The notes: generated from the letters alone by a model not told the origin. 64,000 bases of DNA from Dasysyrphus tricinctus (GCA_963921185.1 OY992531.1:153308171-153372170), one strand, 5' to 3'. Positions 1 through 12,010 are shown, numbered from the stretch's first letter. Translations and numbers: made by a program.

Positions 1-650
1 TTTCACTGCATATATATGAAAAACCCAGTCAAATATTGTTTCCGTGAAAATTGTTGTTGGAAAAGCAAAGTCCAAAGCGTATGAAGCTTTCATCAGAAAT
101 ATGAAATATTTCATACAAATTTTCAATGTGGCGTTTGATGAAACATTACATTAAATGTATGAAACTATTTAATGCTTTTTATGCAATTTCACTGCATATA
201 TATCAAACTCCAATCAAAAATTGTTGCCATGGAAATTGTTGTTGGAAAAGCAAAGTCCGAAAGCGTATGAAGTTTTCATCAAAAATATAAATAATTCATA
301 CAAATTTTAAAGACACGTTTGATGAAATATTACTTCAAATGTATGAAACTATTCAATGTTTTTTTCATAAAAATTTCAATGTGAAGTTTGATGAAGCATT
401 ACATCAAATGTATGAAACTATTCAATGTTTTTATGCAATTTCACTGCATATATATGAAAACCCAGTCAAATATTGTTTCCATGAAAATTGGTGTTGGAAA
501 AGCAAAGTCCAAAAGCGTATGAAGCTTTCATCAGAAATATGAATATTTCATACAAATTTCAATGTGACCTTTGATGAAACATTACATCAAATGTATGAAA
601 CTATTCAAGGTTCTTATGCCATTTCACTGCATATACCTATGATTATCAAT
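1..650. repeat. Satellite array A, about 186 bp unit
   Basis: The phrase TTTCACTGCATATAT recurs at 1, 187, 439 and 622, giving units of about 186, 252 and 183 bp. The long second unit holds an internal duplication of about 65 bp (the segment with ATGAAACTATTCAATG is present twice). Units diverge by point changes and small indels. Open frames here are by-products of the repeat, not genes. The array runs off the left edge. Confidence 0.9.
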
Positions 651-2575
651 CAAAAATTTTTGATTATATCATTTTATTGATTATTTTCGGTTTCAGATGT
701 ACGGTTTTGAAAAGAACTATTTTTCACCTGTTTTCTACTACTTTCAAGACTAAGTTTCCAAATTCCACCTAAAAACCTCGTAAAAAAAATAATGAAAATC
801 AGGCGATTTTTATTATTTATGTTCAGATTTGAAAGTTAACCTTGAAAAGAACTATTTTACACATGGTTTTACTACTTTCAAGACTAAATTTACAAATTCA
901 CCTAAAAACCTCGTAAAACACGAAATGAAAATCGGGCGATTTTTTATTATTTATGTTCATATTTGCAAGTTTAATCTTGAAAAGAACTATTTTTTAACCT
1001 GAGTAGTAAAAATACTTTCAAGACTAAATTAACAAATTCCACCTAAGAACCTCGTAAAACACAAAATAAAAATCGGGCGATTTTTGTTATTTATGTTCAG
1101 ATTTGCAAGTTTAACCTTGAAAAGAACTATTTTACACATGTTTTTTACTACTTTTCAAGACTAAATTTGCAAATTCCACCTAAAAACCTCGTAAAACACA
1201 AAATGAAAATCGGGCGATTTTTATATTTATGTTCATATTTGCAAGTTTAATCTTGAAAAGAACTATTTTTCACATGTTTTTACTACTTTCAAGACTAAGT
1301 TTCCAAATTCCACCTAAAAACCTCGTAAAACACGAAATGAAATCGGGCGATTTTTATTATTATGTTCAAAGTTGCAAGTTTAATCTTGAAAAGAACTATT
1401 TTTTAACCTGAGTAGTAAAATACTTCAAGACTAAATTAACAAATTCCACCTAAGAACCTCGTAAAACACAAAATAAAAATTGGGCGATTTTTGTTATTAT
1501 GTCAGATTTGCAAGTTTAACCTTGAAAAGAACTATTTTACACATGTTTTTACTTACTTTCAAGACTAAATTTGCAAATTCCACCTAAAACCCTCGTAAAA
1601 CACAAAATGAAAATCGGGCGATTTTTATTATTTATGTCAGATTTGCAAGTTTAATCTTGAAAAGAACTATTTTTTCACATGTTTTTTACTACTTTCAAGA
1701 CTAAGTTTCCAAATTCCACCTAAAAACCTCGTAAAACACGAAATGAAAATCGGGCGATTTTTATTATTTATGTTCATATTTGCAAGTTTAATCTTGAAAA
1801 GAACTATTTATAATCCTGAGTAGTAAAATACTTTCAAGACTAAATTAACAAATTCCACCTAAGAACCTCGTAAAACACAAAATAAAAATCGGGCGATTTT
1901 TGTTATTTATGTTCAGATTTGCAAGTTTAACCTTGAAAAGAACTATTTTACACATGTTTTTACTACTTTCAAGACTAAATTTGCAAATTCCACCTAAAAA
2001 CCTCGTAAAACACAAAATGAAAATCGGGCGATTTTTATTATTTATGTTCAGATTTGCAAGTTTAATCTTGAAAAGAACTATTTTTCCACATGTTTTTACT
2101 ACTTCAAGACTAAGTTTCCAAATTCCACCTAAAAACCTCGTAAAACACAAAATAAAAATCGGGCGATTTTTATTATTTATGTTCAGATTTGCAAGTTTAA
2201 TCTTGAAAAGAACTATTTTTTAACTTGTTTTTACTACTTTCAAGACTAAATTTACAAATTCCACCCAAAAACCTCGTAAAACACGAAATGAAAATCGGGC
2301 GATTTTTATTATTTATGTTCAGATTTGCAAGTTTAATCTTGAAAAGAACAATTTTTAACCTGATTTTACTACTTTCAAGACTAAATTTACAAACTCCACC
2401 CAAAAACCTCGTAAAACACGAAATGAAAATCGGGCGATTTTTATTATTTATGTTCAGATTTGCAAGTTTAATCTTGAAAAGAACTATTTTTTAACTTGTT
2501 TTTACTACTTTCAAGACTAAATTTACAAATTCCACCCAAAAACCTCGTAAAACACGAAATGAAAATCGGGCGATT
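651..2575. repeat. Satellite array B, about 136 bp unit with 3-mer higher-order period
   Basis: About 14 head-to-tail units share AAATCGGGCGATTTTTATT and AAACCTCGTAAAACAC. Adjacent spacing is 135-137 bp (for example CGGGC at 2296, 2431 and 2567). Between about 990 and 2110, three unit variants alternate: the one with CCTGAGTAGTAAA occurs at about 999, 1408 and 1815, and the one with TAAGTTTCCA at 1296, 1702 and 2111, so the higher-order period is about 408 bp. After about 2200 the units become more uniform (CCACCCAAAAACC). The array is cut by the assembly gap, so its true length is unknown. Confidence 0.93.
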
Positions 2576-2775
2576 NNNNNNNNNNNNNNNNNNNNNNNNN
2601 NNNNNNNNNNNNNNNNNNNNNNNNNNNNNNNNNNNNNNNNNNNNNNNNNNNNNNNNNNNNNNNNNNNNNNNNNNNNNNNNNNNNNNNNNNNNNNNNNNNN
2701 NNNNNNNNNNNNNNNNNNNNNNNNNNNNNNNNNNNNNNNNNNNNNNNNNNNNNNNNNNNNNNNNNNNNNNNNNNN
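2576..2775. other. Assembly gap (200 N)
   Basis: Exactly 200 N follow satellite array B. A round-number gap at the end of a tandem array suggests a scaffold join at a collapsed satellite. Confidence 0.99.
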
Positions 2776-3187
2776 TAGTAAGTATGCATACTTAAATGCT
2801 GTGTTTTTGTCCAAGTCCTTATATTGGAACTAGTGAGGTTTACCTTCATGCTATTATTGTTACCTAGATTTCCTTGGGTATCGATATTTCTTAAAGATCA
2901 AATGAAGCTTGACAAAATAAATCAATGTTACCTTTTTCTTCAACTCCCATTGGTATTTTTCGGACTTAGCTGAGCCCAGATAACTTTTGGGGCTTTAGTT
3001 TAAAAGCTCAGCTTCCGGTGTAAAAAATCACCCTGATAACAGAATCCGATGAATGAGTCAGGCTCAATTTTGACATTTGGCTCATAGTAAAGATGTCAAA
3101 ATTCAGTCTGATTCGCTCCACAGCTCATTCGACGGATGCTATAGGTAATCTTTGATATCGATAGTTTGCATAACATCAAAATATTAT
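2776..3187. other. AT-rich sequence with a piece of a GGGCTTAGC-type repeat
   Basis: No gene seen. About 2965-3025 resembles the sequence at about 29375-29440 (cttagct-agcccagat...ggggctt), so it is probably a fragment of the same repeat family that flanks the non-LTR element near 29.4 kb. Confidence 0.5.
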
Positions 3188-3339
3188 GGGTATTCATGCA
3201 ACAATGTAAAGTCGTCGTAAACGTTGTAAAGTTTAAAACTTCGTAATTCTGTCACAATTTCTATGGAAAATTTTACAGATTTACGAAGTTTAAAACTTTA
3301 CCACACTTACGACGATTTTACACTGTTGCATGAATACCC
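3188..3339. mobile_element. MITE, 152 bp, terminal inverted repeats GGGTATTCATGCAACA
   Basis: The ends GGGTATTCATGCAACA and TGTTGCATGAATACCC are inverted, and the pairing continues inward (AAAGTCGTCGTAAAC with CTTACGACGATTTTA). Flanks are TTAT on both sides, a possible short target duplication. A diverged second copy lies at 13882-14018. Confidence 0.8.
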
Positions 3340-4759
3340 TTATTGTTTTAGAAATTGAAACTTATGTTTTTATATCAGATTGTGTTCGTGTGCCGAACGA
3401 TATTTTGACGATTTCAAAGACTGCTTTAAGATGAAGCGATTTTTGATCTTAGTTTCTCTTGTGATTTTCTTTGTGCTCTAACGAAAGTTTAGAGAACTCT
3501 TCCCGCGAGCAATATTCATTAAATGAAATAAAAAAGAATTTCAATTCACTTCGAACTCGTTTTCGAAATGTAAAAATCAGCTGTAACGGTTAATGTTTTT
3601 TTTCTTTAAAAAGTGTAATATACATTTTTGTTTTAATATGAAACAAATACTCGTATAACTATAAATAAATAGAAATTGAAGGGCAGACAAAATTTTTAAA
3701 ATTTTAACTCAAATTTTTTTCAAATCTTCGTCATACTGTAAGATTTTAATGGCCAAAAAATATGAAGGGAATTCACTGAAAATAGTTAATGATCGGAATG
3801 TTGAACACGAAGTTCGAAATACCAATTCAAATAGACTAAAGTCATTTAGATGGAATAGATACAGAAGCGCATCAAGCTACCCTCCTTGGCGTTACGCCCT
3901 TTTGTTTCAATTTTGTCCATATATTTTTCGCATGGATCTTACGTTAGTGTCAAAAACAGACAGTCTTGTTAATCAAATCTTGGACAACCAATTCCGTTGT
4001 CCAAGTTAAAAAATTTTAGGAGAACAGTAACGTACAAAGTTTATCAATAACTATTCGGACGTTCACGGCTGTCTAAAGTTAGACAAAGTACTGTAGGATG
4101 AGTATTTATAAATCCTACAAGATATATTCAAATTAAAGAAAGGTACCTAACTTATTTAAAGTTCCTATAAACATATCCTAACAACTCTCTTATACGATGT
4201 GTCTTTGTTTAGAAGCTGGTTAAAGCGTCTTTTTAAAATAGCAGCTGAAGCTCACTAATTCTAGATGCTCCATTTCCAATCATAAAATTTTGCAGAATTT
4301 TCCTATTAAGTACATTATATTTTTGCATTACACAAAATCTTTTTAATTCAGCTACCGGCTAGCGTACTTTCTGAGAAAAGAAAATTTGGGTCGGTAGGGC
4401 ATTCGTATATTATAACTAAGAATTTTTTTAAAAAGATGAGTCTAAGGGAACTCCAAACCCCCCCCCCCCCCACAGCCAAATCCTGGATCCGCTACTGCAA
4501 CTGGCCCTAAGAAAATACTGTTTAAACGATTAAAACAGTGACAGTTCTTGCAAAAACTAACCAAACACACCTTTTTTGACATTTGTAAATGTCAAAGTAT
4601 CATAATGGAGTTTGTACGATATAAAAAGATACAAATCGAACCAGAAGGAATTTCAATACAACACAGCACTCCGCATCACATATTCACCACACATCACACA
4701 CAAATCTAAATTTTTCTGCAGGTTTGACATCGTTGTGAGGTACAAAATTCACCATATTT
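3340..4759. other. No gene recognised
   Basis: AT-rich sequence. An 86-codon open frame at 3749-4009 has no motif I recognise and no supporting context. A run of about 15 C lies at about 4458-4472. Short CAC-rich sequence at 4660-4700. Confidence 0.5.
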
Positions 4760-5280
4760 AGTACCGAAACCAAGAGGTATGAAGAATGTTTTTCCTTCCA
4801 TTTATTTGGAATTTATACAAATATTTACAAAAACACACTTATTTGCACTAGCAAAGATTAAACAAATTACAATTTATTGCATTAAGTTTGTATTGATGAC
4901 TGAAAATGTGTTTAAGTTTTCACAACAAAATGAATTAAAACAAGAAATGATCTCCACCATCCACCTACAAAAATAAACTAAAAAAAGAAATGCCGAAATA
5001 AATAAAATACCCATGCAAGCTCCTTTTTTAAGGATCCAAGCATTACCGACAAAGTTTGGTTAGTGAATTTGCTGTCAGATCTCTTAACAAAACAGACCAA
5101 ATGTGTGAAGTCACCATAATATTTAAATTGAAAAACTTTTATTGATAATTCAAAATTCGTTTGCTTTCGAAGAACGCAAACCAATGCTCATGTTCCATAA
5201 CTCTTGCATCGACAAAATTCGTCGAGAAGCTTTTAAAAATGGAACGAAGCTCATGTGTTTTATTTCAGATTTCATCATTA

Positions 5281-5676
5281 TGCTACATTTCCACCTAACG
5301 CTAATCTGAAATTTAATAAGATTTACCTCAAATCTTCTTTAAATCTTGAAGATTTACCATACAAATATATTTCGTTAATCTTGGAGATTAGAAATTAATC
5401 TTATTAAATCTTCCTAGGACAAATAGTTTTACAAATCGAACTAACCTATTTTAACATAGTGCTGAACGATTCATTCGAGACTCGATTCAGTTCTTCATTG
5501 TTTGACACGAATAAAACATTCTGTCTCTTTCGCACTTCATAAGAAAAATTGAAGCGCCATTTGCATTTTTGAAAGTGTTGTCAGATTTAATCTTTTTTAA
5601 ATCTTTTTGTGTGGTGGAAACACCAAAAAGATATAATTAATCTAAACTGAGATAAACCTTAGGTGGAAACATAGCA
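5281..5676. mobile_element. Harbinger/PIF-type MITE with TTA target duplication
   Basis: Ends TGCTACATTTCCACCTAA and TTAGGTGGAAACATAGCA are imperfect inverted repeats, and TTA flanks both sides (5278-5280 and 5677-5679). The opposite arm of the surrounding palindrome (about 7250-7265, reverse complement TTTCATCATTACAGAACC) is the uninterrupted site, which proves an insertion. A 3-bp TTA/TWA target is typical of PIF/Harbinger elements; that family call is inference because no transposase is present. Confidence 0.88.
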
Positions 5677-7739
5677 TTACAGAACCTGATACAGTGTACA
5701 TAAACACTTTCTCCAGAACTCAAATTGATTCAGGCAATCGAACATGCTCAAGAAAGAGAACAGTGCAAACAGCTGTCAAATGTATACAAAAAAAAATTTT
5801 AGGTATTTGGAAATGAAATAAATAAAACAAAAACAATTGATTTCACAGGAATATTTCGTTTATTTATTTGATTGTTTTTGCTTATCAAGGATAATAGCAA
5901 CACGTTAGTAAATTGGCATAGTTCTATTATATTCAATCTGCATGTTAAACTGCAACAAAATCAACTTAAAACACGTAGATACAATGAGTTTTATTGCTGC
6001 TCTTGTCGTTGCAAATTAATAAAGTAAATCACAAAAATACAATTTTAAGTTTTTACTGCCTTAAAGAATTACTAATCTTTTTATTTTAATCAGAAATGGT
6101 AAAATAAAATATTTGCTTTCTTATGCGCACAAAAAAAAGAAAAAGTCTATTTCAGCTGTCAAAGCGCGACTGAAATATAGCCAAACCACAATCAAGCGTT
6201 CGGTCGCGCCGACTTTGACATATGCAATAGAAACAATGGACTCTTATGGGGCAATCTTAAATGTTACCTCAGGCGTCGGGCTTGCCTCAGATCGTTAATA
6301 TCGTAAGCCTGAGCCACAGTACACATATCTAAGGTATTATCTTGCGCATGTGGTCCGAAATGAGAACTGTCAAAGAAATTCAAGATGGCAGCCTTACGTG
6401 ACCTCTTCCACTGTATTACAACAACAACGAAGAAAACAAACACAAAAGGATAATTTAAATAACACTAAAAAAATGTTAATAAACACTAAAAAGCTTGAAA
6501 TAATTGTATTTGTATTTAAATAAATAACAAATGAGCACATAACACACAACAAATTTTGATGTTTAACTAGTCGGGGTCACGTAGAGTCGCATTTTTCACT
6601 GATTTTGATGGATGCGCAGAACTGAACAAAAATGAAAACGCTAATGATATTACCTTCAATATGTGTACTGTGAGCCTGAGCCAAACGCCTGAATAGATCT
6701 ATTTTGTATTCCAGTTGGGCTTTGACAGCTGAAATAGACCATTTCTTTTTTTTGTGTTGTTTTTTTTTTGTGCCCATGAGAAGTGTTTTAGCAAATATTT
6801 AATAAAATTTACCATTTCTGATTAAAAAATAGATTAGTAATTCTGTAAGCCAATAGAAACTAAAAATTATGTTTTTGTGATTTACTTTATTAATTTGAAA
6901 CGAGAACAGCAGCAATAAAACTCATTGTATCTACGTTTTTGAAGTGTATTTTGTTGCAGCTCAACAGGCAGATTGGATATAATAGAACTACGCCAATTTA
7001 TTAACGTGTTTCTACTATCCTTTTATTTACATTTCAATTGAATAAAACTACGCAGTGATAAGTGACAAAAAAATAAACTAAATATTCCTGTGAAATAATT
7101 TTTTTTTGTTTTATTTATTTCATTTCCAAATACCTACGATTTTTGTTTATACATTTGACAGCTGTTTACACTGTCCTCTTTCTTGGGCATGTTCGATTGC
7201 TTGAATCAATTTAAGTGCCGGTGAAAGTATTTATTTACACTGTGCCAGGTTCTGTAATGATGAAATCTGAAACAAAACACATGAGCTTCGGTCCGTTCTC
7301 GAATTTTTTCGATGTAAGGGTTATAGAACATGAGCATGGGTTTGCGTTCTTCGAAAGCAAAAGAATTTTGAATTATCACTAAAAGTTTTTCAATTGAAAT
7401 GTATGGTGACTTCACTAATTTGGTCTGTTTTGTTAAGGCCTTTGACAGCAAATTCACTGACCGAGATAGGGCTGCCAGAAATCATGATTTATCATTATTT
7501 TCATGTTTTTTGGACCCACAAAATGTTTTAATGATTTCGAGTCCAAAATCATGATTTTCTAATTCAAAAAAAAAAAAAAAAAAAATTTAATCGCTTTGAC
7601 ATGTTTTTGTCTAAGCTACACTACAACCTGAAACGACGAACACATTACAAACACAAACATAGTTAAAATGCCACTTTGACTAAATGCATAACTACATTTT
7701 TGTTTCTGTGATTTATTTTCTTGTATGGTATTAAAGTGG

Positions 7740-8296
7740 GTCTCTTTTTGGAAAATGTGGCAGTGGAGAAAAGCGTTTTACATAGCTTTCATTGTGATTG
7801 CTGAGCTTTTTAATTGAAGCTACTAAGCAAATTTTTCTCAGATTTAATTTTAAAGAAAATATTCTTAAGGACCTGGATTCTGGCTTCACAGAATATTTCA
7901 TATTCCAATTTAAGTGAAGGAAGATCAACTTCAGGAAATTGACAATGAGTGGAGAGCACGGAAAAACATAGATTTAAATTTTAGTCTAGATGCTGAAGAA
8001 TTTTGGAAAGGCGTAAGCAAGTTAATGCAAGCAGATGACACTCCAGCTTTTCCACAACTGTCGAAATTCGTTTATGAAATATTTTCACTGCCACATTCTT
8101 CAGCCAATACGGAGCGCGCTTTTCTGAAGTTAATATGGTAAAAACAAAATTATGAAACAGCCTTGAAATTGATTCACTAAATGGGTTGTTGCATGCTAAA
8201 CATTTGGTTAAAAGCCAGGCATACTATGAATTTAAGGTTCATACAGAACTTCTCAACAGATATTACACGAATATATACTCCACAGAATTCACATAA
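7740..8296 (+). pseudogene. hAT transposase C-terminal remnant
   Basis: Conceptual translation over several frames gives the end of a hAT transposase: first a segment like FLIEATKQIFLRF (about 7808), then the dimerisation region with EEFWKGVSKL and LPHSSANTERAF (about 7995-8125), then a tail containing LNGLLHAKH (about 8175-8210). The LPHSSA-x-ER-x-F block is the conserved heart of the hAT C-terminal dimerisation domain (hATC). The reading frame changes at about 7915 and 8130, and the RNase-H-like catalytic core is absent. It cannot produce an active transposase. Confidence 0.8.
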
Positions 8297-8500
8297 AGAA
8301 ATAAGTTTTTGCTAAAGTAAAAAAATATTTTATACTATCTATATTTTTGATTTTCAATGTGCTATTATAATACCTATATACCTGAAACTGTGAAAAAAAT
8401 AATATAGCACTCATAAATATATATAAATTATAATAATTTATTTTAATGTTATATACTCGTATTCCTTCCATATTTGTTTTACTTGTTGCGATGTAGTTTA

Positions 8501-8652
8501 AAGGCTCTCCCAAACCAACGCGAAACATTCGCCGACGACGCGAAATCATTCACAATAATACAAAATATGAAAGATACACAATGCTAAACAACAACAAAAA
8601 ACTGTCTTTGCGAATGATTCGCTACGAATTCGCGTTGTTTTGGGAGAACCTT
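8501..8652. mobile_element. Nested MITE, 152 bp
   Basis: AAGGCTCTCCCAAACCAACG at 8501 pairs with CGTTGTTTTGGGAGAACCTT ending 8652. It sits inside the hAT remnant, so it is younger than that insertion or was carried with it. Confidence 0.8.
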
Positions 8653-9104
8653 AAAACTTTTAATATCTCCTTTACCGTTTTCTTACTCAGACTTGTAAAT
8701 CATGATTTTTTAACTAAAATCATGATTTTAAACTATGTTTTTTTGAATTTCTGAGTGGCAGCACCACCGAGCTTTGTCGGTACTACTTGGATCCTTAAAA
8801 AATGAGCTCGGATGGGGATTTTATTTATTTTGGCACTCATTTTTTCTTGTATTAATTCGTTTTGTTGTGAAAACTTACACATTTTCAGTCAACAATACAA
8901 ACTTAATGCAACTGTAATTTTTTTAATCATTGCTAGTGCAAATAAGTGTATTTTTGTTAATATTTTTATAGATTCCAAATAAATGTGGCTTGGAAGGAAA
9001 AACATTCTTCGTGCACTTTGTCTGTGGTTGTTATGGTTGTTGCTTGTAGGAAATTTAGAACTCGATAAGGGAATTTTCTCTTCATACCTCTTGGTTTCGG
9101 TACT

Positions 9105-9487
9105 TGCACTTGCTAAGGGCTAGTTTGTTCACACTTTGCCAACTTAAATCAATGATTATTCCAGTTGATTATCATTGAATGCGTGTGTTCAGCAAAATTT
9201 TAAACAAAGAATCTATGATTTGAGCACTTAATTGGAGAAATCACTAATTCGCCGATTCTGTTTGATTAGCACGATTTAATTAAAGATTTCCTGGAATTTA
9301 GTTTGTTCACCATTGGTTATTTCCAAAGCGTGATATAGAAAAAAGAAACAAAATCTATCAAATTCCTACCAACAAAGAACATGAATAAATAGAAACCAAG
9401 CATCGTCCATATTGAAAGAAAAAAATAAACAATTTTATTTGACTATAATAAATGTCGCAATCTTTTATTTTCGTTTTACTTGATTCT
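9105..9487. other. No gene; possible AGTTTGTTCAC repeat pair
   Basis: TAGTTTGTTCAC occurs at about 9121 and again at about 9299 in direct orientation. Otherwise AT-rich with no coding signal recognised. Confidence 0.4.
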
Positions 9488-9628
9488 ATTCATCGGTTCT
9501 CCTGGATCACGGTAATATCTGCCTTGTGCCGCGAGAGGACAGATTCAAGTTTTTGAATAGCACCTGGTGTGTAGAGTGTCCTTACATTCCTGGTGCATAC
9601 TCGTAGGTCATAGTCCATTTTCGTTCCG
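9488..9628 (-). pseudogene. RTE-type non-LTR endonuclease N-terminal fragment
   Basis: The reverse strand reads a short open stretch ending in a stop and containing RNVRTLYTPGAIQKLESVL and ADITVIQENR. This is the start of the apurinic-type endonuclease of RTE-like elements (family pattern: W-NVRTLY-x-G-x-L-x-QL ... D-x-x-x-IQE-x-R). Only about 45 codons remain and the rest of the endonuclease and reverse transcriptase is missing. Confidence 0.7.
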
Positions 9629-9689
9629 GGTCTGGTTGCCATTTGAGGAGGGTCGTTATCAGGCTTCTCGCGTCTCTCTTATAACAATT

Positions 9690-9850
9690 GTTTTTTTTTT
9701 TTTACTGTGGTCGGGTCGTTAGCCCAACGCACTAACCTCCAATCTGTGGGGCCATAGGTTTAATGTTGCAATTCTTTCCTTGATCAACATTCAAGTTAAG
9801 CAAGTCCTGGCATAAAGCCACGACCAGAATCCGGCGGCTACCAACTTGGA
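9690..9850 (-). repeat. SINE-like tRNA-related repeat fragment
   Basis: On the minus strand the sequence GGAGGTTAGTGCGTTGGGCT resembles the box A half of a tRNA-derived SINE; a T run on the plus strand at about 9691-9703 would be an A-rich tail. It shares the GTTAGTGCGTTGG core with the repeat at 12612-12862. A good box B is not evident, so this is a tentative call. Confidence 0.45.
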
Positions 9851-9864
9851 GTTATTGTAAGCAC

Positions 9865-11192
9865 TTGATGCGTAGGAAAAGATATAGCTCGAGGCCCCTC
9901 GTTCCTACAACATCAAACATCAAATCACTGATAAACACACTGCGGAAAATATTTCCAACATGCTGCAATCTCATTTTACTGAATGGGAAATCGAAAATAA
10001 GGTTGATTGTTACAGACAACGCTGCTAACGTAAAATCTGCGATTCGTATAATAAACTTGCGCCATTGGGGGTGCTTTACACATTCCCTGAACTTAATTGT
10101 TCAGACAAGTCTTAAACTCATTGAAATAGTCATAGAGAAAGTAAAGAGAATTGTAAGATTTTTCAATAAGAGGAGCCATGCCAGCAGCCAATTAAAAGCG
10201 ACACAGGAAAGAATGGGAATCCCGATGCTGCAATTAAAAAATGATTTGCCTACTCCGTGGAACTCCACTTACGAAATGTTTTCTTGATTTCTCCAAGTTA
10301 AACTGGCATTGATTTCCACCAATGCAGTGTTAAATTCATCTCCGTTCGCAAGTCGCAACCCGCAATGACCAGGTGGACGTATTAACAAATGAGGAATGGT
10401 TAATTATTGAGCAGTCTAAGAAAGCCCTAGAGATTTTTTTAGTAGTTACCACTGCAATAAGCTCAGAAAAAAATGTAAGTGCTTCGCAGGTAATACTTTT
10501 GCACAAACAAAATTCAAAAAAGGTCAATACATTCAATAGAAATCTAAGCGAATTACAAATTGATGTCTAAAATATGGTTCAGACATTGGATAGTGAAACC
10601 CAAAAAAGATTCGGGACATAAGAAAACGAATTACTTTCTCAAGCGCCCTTTTAGATCCCCGTGGAAAAATTTGCATTTATTAATGAAACAAAATATAAAC
10701 GAGCTGTGGTTAGGGTTGTAAACAAGGTCGCCAACACCCAATTAGCAGTACCAACACCACCAACAGGATTACCAGGTTATTCTGAGAATCAGACCAATAT
10801 ACTAAATTTGAACCCAGTTTCAAACACCAGCCGGGAGTCAGCTTAATATGCTTTGGAAAGATTTTGACGCAGAAGTGCAACAACACACAAGTCCCACTAA
10901 TCCATTAGAATCAGCAATTATCGAAGTTAATAATTATCTTGATGAGAAAATGCTCCCGAGAATCGACACACATGGGGTTGAGCAGGACCCTTTAATAGGA
11001 TGGGACCAGAGGAATCATACCTACCCCAGGCTGTACCAACTCGTGAAAACCCGTATAATGGCAACATCCGTACCTTGTGAAAGGATATTTTCTCATGCAG
11101 GGCAGATAGCCAGTGAAAAAAAAGAAAGACTGAAAACAGAAAAAATCTCCCAAGTTGTTTTCCTTAACTATAACTTAAATAACAAGGAATAA
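9865..11192 (+). pseudogene. hAT transposase (ZBED-like), broken into four frames
   Basis: Fragments in order: HTAENISNMLQSHF (about 9936), then in another frame the catalytic-core segment with VTDNAANVKSAIR and HWGCFTHSLNLIV (about 10007-10110), TPWNSTYEM (about 10254), a linker, and the C-terminal dimerisation region with CERIFSHAGQIASEKKERL (about 11076-11132) ending at 11192. The order D-N-A-A-N, C-x-x-H-x-L-N-L, then CERxFS is that of hAT transposases related to ZBED proteins. Frameshifts or stops occur near 10000, 10287, 10570 and 10846, and the N-terminal BED finger is missing. No terminal repeats were identified. Its different motifs show it is a different hAT family from those at 7.5, 39 and 53-60 kb. 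Confidence 0.85.
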
Positions 11193-12010
11193 TAAGCTAA
11201 AACACTCTGCCCAAAAAATTTTGGTAAGGAATCGATATTGAAATGGCTTATAGATGACTTTAAAACCTTTTAAAAAAGAAAAAAAATGTAGGTACCCAAA
11301 ACAAAATATATCTGCATTTTTTATCCAGTGTATAATTCGTCTAACTGAACGACTACAAGTCAATGAATGCCACCGTTTTTATTAGCAATATTCTACAATA
11401 TTTGTGCCGAAATAGAAGTGGAAGATTAAGATTATATGATTAACATGGACCTTTTTTGATTGAACTTGGTTATTCAATGCAAATAAAAATAAAATAAATA
11501 AAAACAATACAAAAGTACAATAAAAATAAAATTTTTCCTTTAAGTGCGAAAACACTTTTTTATGAAGCACCTTCATTGAAAATATTTTTTTCTTCAATTA
11601 TGTATTTCATACATCAATCACACCGAATTTTATTGAACTTTGTTTGAAAATGTGGAAGATAGCGTTTGTAAGGTACACCATATTGTAAAAATACTAGATT
11701 TATGATACGATATGATGGTAAGACTCTCTGTGATGTAAGTAAAGCCGAACTTGGCATTGTTAAGCTATCCCACTGTTGAGTTCCATTTTCCGTGCGAGGC
11801 CTTAAAAAAAATATCTTGATGCTCAACTTAACCATAACATTTATGTTTCAGGAGCATAAACTAATGGATGCGCCCGGCGCGGCGCGGCGGCGCCCCAGCT
11901 TCTGTCTCAAGATAAACATAATAATAATAATAAGTACATAGAGCAGCTTTTAACGAATATTATTTAGGGTTTTTCATACCGAAAAAATATCAGTCCAGGA
12001 AGTGTCTGAT
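11193..12010. other. No gene; isolated GC-rich block at 11870-11895
   Basis: AT-rich apart from GCGCCCGGCGCGGCGCGGCG at about 11871, immediately followed by GCGCCCCAGC. The block is strongly out of character with its surroundings. Confidence 0.5.

Larger units (their letters stand above)
7466..8763. mobile_element. Degraded hAT element, about 1.3 kb, in right arm of the palindrome
   Basis: Ends AGGGCTGCCA and TGGCAGCA resemble hAT terminal repeats, and the inner ends share ATCATGATTT/AAATCATGAT. The flanks share ACCGAG (7459-7465 and about 8766-8771), consistent with a decayed 8-bp duplication. The other palindrome arm (about 5040-5070) reads straight through this site, confirming insertion. 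It encodes only the C-terminal half of a transposase. Confidence 0.82.
4760..9104. repeat. Large inverted repeat (about 1.3-1.6 kb arms), foldback-like
   Basis: The left end AGTACCGAAACCAAGAGG (4760) is the reverse complement of CCTCTTGGTTTCGGTACT (ending 9104). Pairing can be followed through 4780-4950 with 8850-9060, 5040-5280 with 7250-7460 plus 8764-8810, 5680-6190 with 6700-7240, and 6300-6400 with 6580-6680, so the arms meet near 6.4-6.6 kb. The left arm carries an extra 396-bp MITE, the right arm an extra 1.3 kb hAT remnant and about 65 bp at 9020-9085. Arms have many substitutions, so the palindrome is old. No transposase gene of its own is visible. Confidence 0.88.

Noticed and set aside
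1845..2494. Overlapping open frames of 70-110 codons on both strands
   Set aside because: They lie wholly inside the 136-bp satellite and repeat with it; no codon-level conservation is implied.
1..2575. CRISPR-like regular repeats
   Set aside because: Units are 136-186 bp, head-to-tail with no spacers, in a eukaryotic genome; this is satellite DNA.
4456..4474. Poly-C run as a functional G-quadruplex element
   Set aside because: A single homopolymer run with no neighbouring G/C tracts; more likely a slippage-prone simple repeat.
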